DNA of 64,000 nt from Apostichopus parvimensis. Its lineage: Eukaryota; Echinodermata; Holothuroidea; Aspidochirotida; Stichopodidae. Below the pieces are notes generated by a model. It worked only from the letters and a program-made list of their open reading frames with translations, had not been told where the DNA came from and did not search any database. Below, piece after piece: positions 22,858 to 34,317 of this stretch. Positions within the stretch are counted from its first letter, which is position 1. Each line of letters opens with the position of its first letter. The stretch is taken from NCBI GenBank assembly GCA_000934455.1, contig KN882570.1:78137-142136 (forward strand), written 5' to 3'. A program made the translations under genes and the position numbers.

Positions 22858-23227
22858 ATTGAAATAAAATGCTCCAGATTTTCTACAAAATTAGTCTCAT
22901 AAACCGGAAGTTAAGTTTTTTAACCGGAAGCGGTCTTTTTTCACTAAAATCGGCCCAGAAACGGCCCAGAAATCTCCCATTTTGTCTCAGCCTGCCATGG
23001 AGCAAGTGGGTGCTTTTTTAGTGCTGTAAGGTCTTGTCACATGACCGCACAGCTGTTCTATTGCACCATAGCATTCCAGTCTCTCACAACCACTAATCTG
23101 TACACTAACGTTAGTGTACAGATCAGTGGTCACAACTGCACAAGTAGAATGTTAACACAATTACCCTTATAATAATCTGATTGCATCGTTCTCCCTACAT
23201 CGTTTTGGACATCAATTTCCAGTTATT

Positions 23228-24446
23228 ATGGGGAGAAAAGGAAAGAAGAATGTTTTCAAAGGTGTTTCTTCTTGGAAAAAAGAAAGAAAGGGTGAATTTT
23301 CAGGCAGTTTTGCTGACGGTAATATGGCAACCGAACAATGTACTAGTGAGGCAATTGAGAGCAATGAAAATGTCAGTACAGAGAGTTGAAAACTCCCCAA
23401 CACGAAAAAAAATACTGAAAGCCAGGAGAAAGAGATTGAAACGGCTACTTTCAGGAAGTTACAAGGTTCCAGAGCTATAAGTGAAGATGTTAGACCTTCC
23501 ACTTCCAGTGAAAATACAGGGCTCATTACCGGAGAAGGTTACCGTTTGTTCGACATTGGTGTTTTGAACAAGATACTGACAGAGGTCCATGTTTGTCACA
23601 ACGGTGAGTTAATTTTACTTTTACCCCAGTAGAAAAGTACGTTGTTTTGCACAAATAATTTTTCCAGTGTCCCTTTTTAGGTACGGACAAGCAAATTTGG
23701 ACGAAACATTTTGCCTACACAATTTTTCCTACACAAATAGGCCATGAAATTGGAATGTTTAGAAATATTTTGGGGTTTAGGCTTAGGCTACCGTCAGGAA
23801 TAGATACCGTACAGTGGTCTTACCTAGGCCTATAGGCCAACTCCTAAAACATATCTTGCCTCTTTTGTCCATATGATAAAACTAATGTCATAGGTTGGTT
23901 ATAATTGGCCTATAAATTTATTCTAGGTTATAATATCTCATTGATTTTCTTCCTTTTTTCATATTTCAGGACGAAGTACAGTAAAGGAAGATATGTCAGA
24001 ACGACAAGGTTTAGCATCCTCTCTCTACGCATGTTGTTCCCGGTGTGGCCGAAAGAAACCATTTATGACAGCATTTGGGACCGAAGGCACCAAAGCTTAC
24101 GATGTCAACTGAGGGCGTGCTTCGCTATGACTGAACTGGGCACATGGGAAGGGCAGGAATGACCGAGGTTTGCAGCATATTCAATATGCCTGGTCCAGTA
24201 CAGCCAAAAAACTGGGCCAGTCATGCTAACTTTATTTCGCTCACCATGGATACTGAACTGGCATCAGAGCTACGTGCAGCAGGTGAACGATCACATGAGG
24301 TTTATACTCAGGATAAGGACTCGCTGGTTGATGTTATGGTATCGTATGATGGAACATGGCATAAAAGAGGGTATACCTCCAATTTTGGTGTTCGTGTTGT
24401 AATCTCAGTAGACACTGGGGAAATCTTGGACATCAAAAGTGTGTGA
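23228..24446 (+). pseudogene. Mutator-like transposase-family gene, broken
   Basis: Exon 1 (23228-23603) starts MGRKGKKNVFKGVSSWKKER and runs to donor 'aacg|gtgagt' with one in-frame TGA at 23387-23389. Exon 2 begins at 23970 after 'atatttcag' with matching phase. It encodes a Cys cluster (ACCSRCGRKK), then the region ending SVDTGEILDI. The block VDVMVSYDGTWHKRGYTSNF followed by GVRVVISVDTGEILD is characteristic of proteins annotated 'Mutator-like transposase domain'. Exon 2 has two further frameshifts (near 24109 and 24143), and the rest of the catalytic region is absent after the stop at 24446. It is a decayed DNA-transposon gene copy, or a retired host derivative. Confidence 0.75.
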
Positions 24447-24914
24447 AGTTATTATATACAGAGTATTTGCCACATTTAGTTTGTGTTGCACAAACTTTTT
24501 TCTGGCGAAATATTTGGACAAAAAACTTGCCCATATTGGATTGAGGTTCTAACCAAAAATGAAATTATTGTTTCTGAAAGAACATGTATGCAGTGGTGGC
24601 ACCAGTCTAGGCAATGTAGTGGGAGGGGAAAACTGAGGCTGACATATTACGGGAAAAGGGGTCTAGTATGGAATGATATGAATCAGATCTAGGTAAATCT
24701 GGGGGAGGGGCCAGCCTGACACACCTCATCCCTCCCCCTTTAGCACCGCCAATAAAGAGATGTCACCTATCATAGCCCGATTTTAATAATTTTTAGGTCT
24801 ACATAGCAAAATGAGTGAGGCCTACACCCTCAGTATTTAGCCTTGGTCAGGCTGATTTATTTCTTTGGTTTGAACCATAACTAAACACTAATGAACTGCT
24901 TTTATATTCCACAG

Positions 24915-27361
24915 GTTTAAAGAGTATTGACTTCATTCCACAATGGAAATGGTAAGATAAGATTTGTTTACTTTTATGTAATTTTTTAACAGGAAGTTTG
25001 TATCTTTTTACCCTACAGTGACTTACTTGCCAACCTTGAAACAGCAAAATGTTTGCCATCTCCCAGTTCACCTTTTTCTAAAGCTAAAGAAATAACTTTG
25101 ATTGATTATGGCAAAGATTATGTTAAATTTACACATAAAAAGGTACCCCTCTTTCCAATTAGTATGTGACTTTTTTCTGTGTATGCAAACTAGCAATTAA
25201 AGGATTAAAAGATAATGAAAAAGTTTGGGAAAGTTAATATGAATTTTATTTCGACTGTAATAACTTACGCTGTAATTGTAGCCTAACAATGTTTATTTAA
25301 GATAACCGCATTCATTCCAAAATCCAGTTCTTAAATTGTATTACGAGTTCCACATATTTAATATTTACCTGTCATTGTGATGGAAATGATGATCCTTGGC
25401 TTAACTTAATTCTTTAAAAAATTATAGTTCTAAATACCAATTGCAACAGATGACACTTGTTCAAATGTAAGTTTACACTGTCATGAGCAGCAAGCTTCAC
25501 TCAATCAGCCGTAGTAACCATTCTTTTTTTTCTACTGTAGAACTCAGTAGAAACAGAGAAGAGAGGCAGGAAGAAAAACTTCACAAAGGATGAAATCTTA
25601 GCCCTGTGTGAGTTTGTGAAGCAACACCGAGACAAAATATTTGGTCGGGCAAGACATTGCTCACAGAAGGTACTATTTTAGACTATTTTAGTAGTTTAGG
25701 CTTGAGTTTCTGTATTAAAAACCTAGTAACAAATGTAATGGGGTAGCAATAAGATTGGTTTAAAAAAGGAGGAGTGACTTTGATTGTGTTGTGAAACAAC
25801 ACTTCAAAACCAATGCAGTCGTTTTTAGTCACAAGGCTCAGCAGTTCCCTTAGATCGAAACGATATGTTATACCTTTTATGAAGCTTAATTGCCTGAGCT
25901 AATGGTTGAACCGCCATAACCCCCCTTCAACCCAAGAGTGTTGGACCATGGACGGAAGAGATAAGTACAGAAAATGTACAGCACTATCAACTGCTTGCAA
26001 CCCCATGCTCAGATTACGCCAAGTATTTTCCATTTAGTTACTGTTCCTAGTATAAAGAATGTAAGAATCATTTATTTTTGGCTGCAGATTGAAGCTCGCA
26101 AGAAAAAATACTGGGACAAGGCTGCAGAGGTGGTGCGGGCAGCTGGCGGTCGGGACTGTCAAAATGGAACAGATGTGAAGAAAAAATGGTGTGACTTGAA
26201 AGTTTTGGCCAACAAGTATGACAGCCAAAAGCCCAAGACAGGTAAATTGTCTTTTGTAAAGGATAATAAATACTATATCAAGTTATATATTACATCACAT
26301 TAAAGTTGCAAGAAAATGAAGTAGTTTGTAGTCGATGCGTTCGCGAATGGGGAGCCAGTGTAACGTAATCATGGCAGGGGTAATATGCTCATATTTACGA
26401 GTTTTGAGCATATTACCCCTGCCATGATTGAGTACCATACCACAGTAGCATACCACTTCAAAACGATACGCAAAATTCAGCACTAAGGCTCATTATTCAG
26501 TTGGCCTGCACAACTGGACAACCCAAAACAGATTCATTTTGAGTTCCCCCACTAAGCTGCTTTAACTTTCCTGATCATCTGCAGTGTCTATTGAATATAA
26601 CTATACTTTCTGAGTGGAAATCCTACGTTCACCTTAAATACGCACAACAACATCATGCATTTGCATGCGCAAATGCAGTTTATCTGGTTCTTGTTATCTT
26701 TGGGTTATATTCCAATTTCAGGAGAAACATGTAACGTAAGTTACACAAAAAGCCATGTGGAAAACGTTGATGTTCCAATTTATGATTGTTTCCAGGTGGA
26801 GGGCCTCCCATTGAGGTCAACTCTGTTTATGAGGCAGTCTTAGCTGCAATGGAACCTCAAGTAAGAGATGGTGTTACCTTGCTTGGTAATACTGAAAGCG
26901 ATCCTTTTTTCAGTGATCATTACAGTCTATCATCACAGGTAACTTATGCATGTTTCTGTGAAATGTTATAACAAATTTGGTCGTTTTGGGTTAAGTTTTG
27001 TTATGTCACTTAAGCAATTTACAAAATATTAATGTAACATATAAATATTTCAAAAATGTTTATTTTTTAATTTCTGAAACTGTGTGTCGCGATTGGGAGG
27101 GCACAATAACCTGTTAGAGTTCTAATAATATATTTGAAGGGAAATTATGATGTAGTTGCCATTTGTTGGAAGTGGTAAAGCAAGAAAATCTTTGTAGTGT
27201 TGTTAAAATCTTTGTAGTGTTGTGTACACATATACCGTAGGTCTCCATGCTGTTTCTCCTTTACCTTCTTGCTTGTTTATCTTACTTCACTTCACCTCAC
27301 AAAATAGGAATCTGGACCAAATGTGTCACTACCTTCTGAAGTTATTGCAAAAAAGTACTAG
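24915..27361 (+). CDS. NAIF1-like Myb/SANT DNA-binding protein gene
   Basis: Spliced from exons 24915-24951, 25019-25142, 25541-25669, 26088-26241, 26796-26938 and 27308-27361 (TAG). Every junction uses GT-AG and keeps phase, and no stop interrupts the frame. The product has a central Myb/SANT-like domain (RGRKKNFTKDEILALCEFVK ... YWDKAAEVVRAAGG ... VKKKWCDLKVLANKYD). A GGGPP motif and a C-terminal segment (VRDGVTLLGNTESDPFF) follow, the order seen in NAIF1-like and Harbinger-partner Myb proteins that bind DNA in the nucleus. The 5' start is not found; the first exon listed begins in mid-codon, so an upstream exon is missing. A second intron contains a LINE fragment. Whether it is a host gene or a Harbinger accessory gene cannot be decided here. 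Confidence 0.7.
26295..26480 (-). mobile_element. Fragment of a non-LTR retrotransposon (LINE), inverted at one end
   Basis: On the minus strand the frame reads KYEHITPAMITLHWLPIRER then IDYKLLHFLATL, the segment just after the reverse transcriptase thumb in CR1/L2/Jockey-like LINEs (hItPvl..LHWLPv..RI.yK). The fragment starts inside a 25-bp perfect inverted repeat (26367-26391 and 26405-26429), so its 5' end is duplicated in reverse orientation. It lies inside an intron of the Myb-like gene. Confidence 0.65.
26367..26429. repeat. Perfect 25-bp inverted repeat with 13-base loop
   Basis: The arm aatcatggcaggggtaatat (plus gctca) at 26367-26391 is exactly complementary to 26405-26429. The right arm belongs to the LINE fragment's coding sequence, so the left arm is an inverted partial copy of it. 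Confidence 0.9.
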
Positions 27362-27888
27362 TTTTTAACCCCCAATTGACCTTTGTTCACCTTAGCTCAC
27401 ATGACCGTTATGTTTGGAAACGATCCCTTACCCCATTCACAACTACTCCGAAAATATCAACCATGTCGGACCCTGTCAATGGGAGTTCTTTATTTTTCTA
27501 TTTTGGTTTTTGGCCGTTAACTGACCTCACCAAAAACAATAGGTCATACCTTCTCACTATGGCTGATCTATGTACAAAGTTTAAATTAAGTCCAACTTAC
27601 CCAGGTTGAGTTACAGTGTACCCAAGCAAGTGTGACTGACACACACGGACACACACACGCCAACCTGACTACATAGGTTCCTTTGCTAAAGCAAAGACCC
27701 CCCCCCCCCCCAAGTGCTTTGATGAAAAAAAAGTGCTTTGATGAATTGAAATATAATAACAAATATAAATGAACGGAGGGTTATGTGGGCGCATTTTTCT
27801 TGTAAAGAGGCCCCAGGCTTTGTTGAAGGGGTGTAACTGCCCCCAGTCGCCCCTCTCGTGGTCGGTAACCATAGTCTAATAAATGTGA
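27362..27888. repeat. Hairpin-type dispersed repeat and short direct duplications
   Basis: Positions 27400-27700 carry the 'accaaaaacaataggtcata' phrase, 'caagcaagtgtgactgac', an AC microsatellite and a degraded terminal hairpin (ggttcctttgct/aaagcaaagacc). A C-run (27699-27710) and a doubled 'aagtgctttgatga' (27711-27740) follow. No gene is seen. Confidence 0.55.
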
Positions 27889-28697
27889 TGTAACGGCACG
27901 TCAAAGCGTTCCAGGGGCCAAAAATGTTAGGTGTGGGCAAATCTTAACCAGCACGCATGTCGTATATTATCGTGTTTTATTGGTTGGTGGTTGTAGACTG
28001 GGCGTGGCCAATGTTTGTAATAGGGTTAAGTGTAGGTTCACACGTTATATGTATAGGAAGTAGTTTCTGTTTAAAAGCAACTGCGGGCTCGGACCTAAGG
28101 GCGGAGAACGAGAGGAGAAACAGCGGAGAACGAGAGGAGAAACAGCGGAGAACGAGAGGAGAACGAGGAAGAACGATTCTGACCATGAGTTAGGAGACGA
28201 ACGGGTCATCTATTGGCGCAAACAGCGGTGGACAAGCCCAGGAAGTCGGATCGGACGCCGAGTACTAAAATAACCTAGCAGACCAGGTTCATCATTCCGC
28301 CAACTGCGCCGCCGTTCACCATTCCGCCGACTGCGCCGCCGTTCACCATTCCCGTCAACTGCGCCGCCGTTCATTATTCCGCCAACTACGCCGAGGGCCA
28401 ACATTCCCATAGCCCAATCTTCAGCGCCGAAGTCTATCAATCTGCCCTCCGTGCCGAGACCCGCCATTAGTAATGTACTGTGATGTATTGAACATCATCG
28501 ACTTCTGAGCATGTGTTATAACCTGGTTTCGTATTTAATAATTGCCTCTGTAATGCACGACCACTGTGCACCATCTTGACATGTATATAGATCGTAAATA
28601 AACATTTAAACTTTAATATCTCCTGTCGACAGCCTCATTCCTGTGTTCCCTCATTTCCACTCTTCCTTGCGCATACCACCGAGGACGGCGCGATACA
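27889..28697 (+). repeat. 5' LTR (about 809 bp)
   Basis: It matches the 3' LTR except for two length differences: the 3' copy has about 200 extra bases near its start and one fewer 25-bp internal unit. It contains a tandem 22-bp repeat (gcggagaacgagaggagaaa units, 28100-28165), a tandem 25-bp repeat (ccattccgccgactgcgccg units, 28290-28400) and an AATAAA signal near 28600. Confidence 0.93.
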
Positions 28698-28698
28698 T

Positions 28699-28718
28699 TG
28701 GTGGCAGCGGTGGGATTC
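28699..28718 (+). promoter_or_regulatory. Primer-binding site, tRNA-Leu type
   Basis: Twenty bases beginning tggtggcagcggtgggattc, one base after the LTR, are complementary to the 3' end plus CCA of animal tRNA-Leu(AAG), as recalled. The length of the match is unusually good. Confidence 0.8.
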
Positions 28719-28750
28719 CAGTGCGTTCGTTTTGGTTAGAGCGAAGGAAG

Positions 28751-30091
28751 ATGTCGGACACCAACCCGTTTGCAGAGGATATGACGAATGAGCAGCGTGC
28801 ATGGTCGCTCCCCGATATTGAACGATCTGAGGTGGCTGAGTTCGACCCGTTACTGGAAGAGAGACCAGTGACTCATGCAGAAGAGGGAAGCCGTGACCGA
28901 AATAGATATGGACGGCACGACGAGATGACCAGTCGAAATTTACTGACTGAAGAGCCCACCACCTCACAAGTGAGGAGAGAGGCGCAAGACACGATACAGC
29001 AATCCGTCGGACAACCCTCCACTCGTCAACCAGATAGGTCCAGTATCCAAGCTCCAGCTGACTTTACTGCCCAAGGGCGAGAGTGGAGAAGCCCCCGGAC
29101 CATGTGGAGGGATGATGATAGGCCGAGGGGAGCTCCCATCCATCGACCGAATTGGGAAACTTCACTGACAGATCGACGGCTAACATATGACGGTTTCACG
29201 AGAGAGAGTGTTCAGAGAGACGAATTCCCGAAGAATGATGCATTTTCAGGTCACAGTAGAGGAGAAAGGGTAAAGGCACCACCGTTTGATGGTTCCACCC
29301 CTTGGGAAGACTACATCGTTCAGTTCGAGCTAATTGCCGAGCTGAATGGTTGGAACAAAAGAATGAAAGCGCTACAGCTTGCCGCAAGTCTGAGGGGGCC
29401 AGCTCAATCCATTCTAGCTGACTTGGAAGAGGAAAAGCGGCGCGATTACCAGGCAGTGGTGAACTCCCTTGAACAGCGTTTCGGTAGAGCTAATCAGACT
29501 GAACTGTTCAGAACACTACTGAGAAACAGGGCGAGGAAGCCAGGCGAAAGCATCCCGGAATTGGCTCATGATATCCAGCGCCTTCTTGCAAGAGCTTACC
29601 CGAACGCTTCGACTGATATGAAAAACACCCTGGCGAAGGAATTTTTCGTTGACGCAATTGGGGACAGCGACAGTAGATGGAGAATCTATCAAGCTCGACC
29701 CAGAAATCTAGAAGAAGCTGTTAGCATCGCCGTCGAACTTGAGGCATTCGCCCTCGCCGAACAAAAGAAGGGGACTCAGAGGAAACTTGCGTTGAGAACG
29801 GTGGTAGAGCAGAAGGAGCCATTGCGAACCGGGACAGACGAACCGAGTACTATCCTAGCAGCTGCGCTGTCGAAGGGATTCTCTGATTTGACTGCACATT
29901 TGACCGCCCTCTTACAGAAGGACCAGACAAAGAGCAGAAATGACGAAAGATGGGATAGGTTAAAATCGATCAAGTGTTGGAACTGTGGAGAAATAGGCCA
30001 CTTCAGAAGGAATTGCCCTATGCCTAAGAAATACGAGAGCCGACCGGAAGGCGTAAAGAAGACGGAAAACGAGCAGAAGTCGGATTCGTAG
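28751..30091 (+). pseudogene. gag region of the zinc-finger-bearing gypsy element
   Basis: About 446 codons from ATG at 28751 (MSDTNPFAEDMTNEQ), chosen over an ATG at 28643 that lies within the LTR. A charged N-terminal part is followed by the gag helical domain (PFDGSTPWEDYIVQFELIAE ... LQLAASLRGPAQSIL ... ELAHDIQRLLARAYPN). Near the end is one CCHC nucleocapsid knuckle, CWNCGEIGHFRRNCP. It is part of a fossil element. Confidence 0.88.
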
Positions 30092-30169
30092 GGCGGAGTC
30101 CGACTTTTCCGCAAGGTGAGCCCGCAATACCACTTTTTAGGAACAGAGTCCGGTCCGTTGGTACCCGTG

Positions 30170-33100
30170 GTTTGTACGTGAAGGGGCAGCTGGAAGGGGT
30201 CGATGTGAATTTCTTAGTCGACACCGGGGCTGAGTTCACTGTTATGCAAACGAAGTTCTTTGAGCGACTGTGCGCGAAGAGGGACAAGGTCCTTGACGAC
30301 GTTGCAGAGAATTTGGCGGTAGCGGACGGTAGACCACTGCACAGTATAGGGCGTGGTAGATTCCTGGTAAAAGTGGGGCAACTAGAAGCGATGCATGATA
30401 TTTGGGTTGCAGATATAGACGCTGATGCACTTCTTGGGTACGACGTGTTACAGAGATTCGATTGCACGATAGCCGCTGGAAAGGGGGAGATGACCATTGG
30501 TGGACTACAGCAGAGTACCGTTGAGGAAAAGCTTGATGGGTGCAGAGTTGTGTTAAAGCTTGATGGGTGCAGGTGGTTGTTCCTGCCTCGAGCGAAGGGA
30601 TGGCGACGGCCCGAGTCCCAGACTGGAAAATGCAAGGAGAATCTGCTGTTGTGGAGTGTAGCGAGAAGTTTCTCGAGAAGCACCCCGTGATGATCGCTAA
30701 GGCCATTGTGGACCCCAATAAGGAGACCATTCCTTTACGACTAATGAATCTGACGAGCAGACCCCTAACACTTTACGAAGGCACTACTGTGGGTGAATGT
30801 CTTTCTGCAGAAGAAATAGGCATTGAAGAAACAACAGTTGCCCGTCGTACGACCAGGGAGAGAAGCGTTGGAGAATGCAAGGAGAAATATGCGACTCTGG
30901 ACGAACATTTGCAGAAGCTAGCAGAGAAGAGCTCTGCCTACCTTGGTGACGCGGAAGCGATTATGGTGAAGAAACTTCTGGCCGATAATGCAGACGTCTT
31001 TGCTCGATGTAAAGGGGACCTTGGGCGCACTGACTTGGTCCAACATACAATCGACACCGGAACTTCTAGGCCAATTCGACAGGCCCCGCGTCGCCTCCCG
31101 ATACACCGCAAGGAAGAAGCCGAGAAAGAGGTAGAAAGAATGCTACGTCAGGACATAATTGAACCTTCATCAAGCCCATGGGCATCGCCAGTTGTACTGG
31201 TCCGAAAGAAGGACGGATCGACTAGGTTCTGCGTGGATTACCGAAAGCTTAATGACATAACCGAGAAAGATTCTTACCCTTTGCCCCGCATAGATGACAC
31301 TCTAGACGCACTGGCTGGGTCGCAGTGGTTTTCAACCCTCGATCTGGCAAGTGGCTACTGGCAGGTGGAAGTGGAGCATAAGGATCGCCCCAAGACAGCT
31401 TTCGTGACTCGTGGTGGCCTGTTTCAGTTCAAAGTATTGCCATTTGGCTTGTGTAACGCCCCTGCTACTTTTGAACGGCTCATGGAAAGGGTCCTGAAAG
31501 GTCTGCAATGGCAAACTTGTCTTCTCTATCTCGATGATGTTATTGTCTATGGGAATTCGTTCGACAAAGCGATGGAAAGGCTCACCGAAGTATTTGGGAG
31601 ACTGAGAGAGGCAAGACTGAAGCTTAATCCCGAGAAGTGTCATCTATTCCAGCATGAAGTTAACTACCTCGGTCACATTGTATCCGGCCGCGGTATTGCC
31701 CCAGACCCCGAGAAAATTAAATCCGTGGTAGAGTGGCCTACTCCCTGCTCCGTCACCGAAGTTCGAAGTTTTGTAGGCTTATGCTCTTATTATCGCCGTT
31801 TTGTGAAAGGATTTTCACAGTTTTGTACTCCCCTGTTTCGCCTAACAGAAAAGGGCAATAGGTTTAATTGGAATGAAGATTGTGAAAATGCGTTTAGAAC
31901 GCTAAAGCAGATACTGACGACTGCACCGGTCTTAGCCTACCCAGAAACTGATGGATTGTTCGTCTTGGACACCGACGCCAGCGAGTTTGGTTTAGGAGCA
32001 GTGCTTTCCCAGCGAAAACAACAATCGACCCAGGAAAACGTTGTCGCCTACTTTAGCAAGGCTCTATCGAAGACAGAACGAAAATACTGCGTTACGCGCA
32101 AAGAGTTACTGGCAGTGGTTTCATCCGTAAAACATTTTCACCACTACCTGTATGGAACCAAATTCGTTGTCCGTACTGACCATGCTGCTTTGAGGTGGTT
32201 GACCAACTTTCGAAACCCCGAGGGGCAACTGGCTAGAAACCCTTTCCACTAATGATTTCCAAATACAGCACCGTCCCGGACGACTGCACGGCAACGCAGA
32301 CGCACTATCTAGACGGCCGTGTGCCCCATGCAGGGAGTGCGAAAGGGCGGAAACAAAAGGTTCGGGACGGGGATGGGATCATGTAATGTGCACCACTGGT
32401 CATGTTTTCACCATTGTTGATGGTAAGAACAGGTCTGGCCAAGATAAGCACGACGTGAATACCGAGAATAATTTCTCAGATACGCCAGGAGCCTGGTTTC
32501 ACAAATGGACGCAACAGGAATTACGTGAATGGCAGATCAATGACAAGGATATAGGACCTGTTCTAATGTGGAAGGAAGTACAACAGTCTAGACCTGATTG
32601 GGCCCAAATAGCAACGGGAAGCACCGCTCTAAAGAACTACTGGAGTCAGTGGGAACGGCTTGTGCTGAAGCAAGGGGTACTTTACCGAAAATTTGAATCT
32701 GACACTGGAAAATCTGCTCTACTGCAACTACTGGTACCGGAAAGGATACGTGAGGACATTTTAAGAGGCGCACATAACCATAGGCTATCTGGACACCTAA
32801 TGGCGAAGAAGACATTGAGTCGTATTCGCGGAACGTTCTACTGGAGCGGATATCGAAACCACGTTCGAAATTGGTGTAGAAGCTGTGACCAGTGTGCGGC
32901 TAGAAAAGGACCCGGGAAGAAGTTAAATGCAAAGATGAAGCAATACGACAGTTTGAGTCCGAACTGTTTCAGTGTATGTGCCGCTTGCTGGACATAAAAA
33001 AAAACTAGGACAACGCCTTTCCATCCCCAATCTGATGGAATGGTGGAGAGATTCAATCGGACACTCGAGGACATGCTTTCTCTAGTAGTATCAGAAAATC

Positions 33101-33684
33101 AGAAAGATTGGGATTCGTGGCTACCATATATGTTAATGGCATATCGCTCCGCCGAACATGAAAGCACAGGCTTCCCACCGGCGGAATTGATGTTTGGACG
33201 AGCAATAGATCTACCTCTCACATCGCAACTGCCTAAACCTCCCATGGACCCAGATGCCCCAAACCAATCGTTGCCGAAATATGTAGCACAACTAGAAGAA
33301 ACTCTCCGAAGTGTGCATGAATTTACCAGAGAGCGCCTAAAGGTAGCGAGCAATAAACAAAAAAGGTTTCACGACCGAGGAGCCAACGCGCGTGAGTTCG
33401 CTGTCGGAGATATTGTGTGGCTGTTAAGCACGAAAAGGAAAAAGGGCATTTCACCTAAGTTACAGAAACGTTGGGTTGGGCCCGGTCGAGTTATTGACAA
33501 GATAACGGACGTGGTCTATAGGGTACTGATGGGACCTAAGAGAAAGCCACAAGTGGTGCACCATAACCGTTTATGCAGTTACAAAGGCGACTACCCCCCT
33601 CTTTGGCTTTTACGCCCTGCTAAAAAAGGCTCAGATCAAATAGTGTCACCGCAGATTGTTCATTCCCTAGAAGAACTCAAATAG
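30170..33684 (+). pseudogene. pol region of the zinc-finger-bearing gypsy element
   Basis: Domains in order: aspartic protease (VDTGAEFTVM, near 30220); reverse transcriptase (FCVDYRKLNDITEKDSYPLP ... FSTLDLASGYWQV ... YLDDVIVYG) around 31140-31700; RNase H (LDTDASEFGLGAVLSQ ... RTDHAALRWL) around 31960-32210; the integrase HHCC module (HNHRLSGH ... CRSCDQC) around 32770-32900; and the integrase C-terminal part (DGMVERFNRTLEDML onward) up to 33684. The region is broken at about three places and the integrase core is not complete, so this copy is a fossil. Confidence 0.88.
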
Positions 33685-34317
33685 TTGATTGTGTAGCTGT
33701 ACCACGCACATCGCGGCACTGGAGGAAAACAGCTAAAACTAGATAGACTGTCCCTTTAAGTTACGCACCAGCCAGAAATGTAAACATCCCCGTAAAAGAT
33801 TGGAAAAAGTCCGCAGCGTCGGAGGTCATCGTTGGGTGTGAAGACTGTAGATATAGATGTTAATGTGTACAAATACTTTGTTTGTAACGAAAACAAAAGG
33901 TTGGCCAGAAAACTTTGCCCTTCATAAACCCCCATTTTAATTGATATCTGTCAGCAAGTCACCAAACGACCACCAAGGTACCACGGCTAGCGCTAGCAAA
34001 GGCTGAACTAAATCTGGAACAAAGACTTCTTATATCAAGCCCAGACGGAGTTTTGACTACCGGTATCCCCCCTCCTCGTAAGCTACCTGCCTAGAATAAA
34101 TCACTGTTTTAGGATCTACCAGTTAGTAAATTGTTTTGTCTGAAGACAGTATTTTTGACATTCGTTCATGTGCTTCCGCAGGAGTAATATATTTCAAACC
34201 TTTATTTTGCAAATTGCCGAGGAGACGTTAGACTTAATATTATTTATCTTATGTGCTGTATTGTGCAATGAAGGATCAACTTGCCAATCGAAACTGTAAA
34301 GACTACCAACGCCTGCC

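Larger units (their letters stand above)
20616..23227. other. Upstream region of the HECT gene and repeats
   Basis: The first 300 bases upstream of the HECT start codon presumably hold its promoter; no TATA box was singled out. Positions 21040-21232 are an AT-rich tandem array. Positions 22260-22857 are a dispersed repeat ending in the agctcacac/gtatgagct hairpin. The short ORF at 22032-22226 has no recognised homologue. Confidence 0.4.

Noticed and set aside
26367-26429. Possible microRNA precursor
   Set aside because: The hairpin is explained by an inverted LINE edge; a perfect 25-bp stem with a 13-base loop lacks the bulges and length usual for a pre-miRNA.
28000-28200. CRISPR-like array of 22-bp units
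   Set aside because: Units are directly contiguous without spacers and lie inside an LTR of an animal retroelement.
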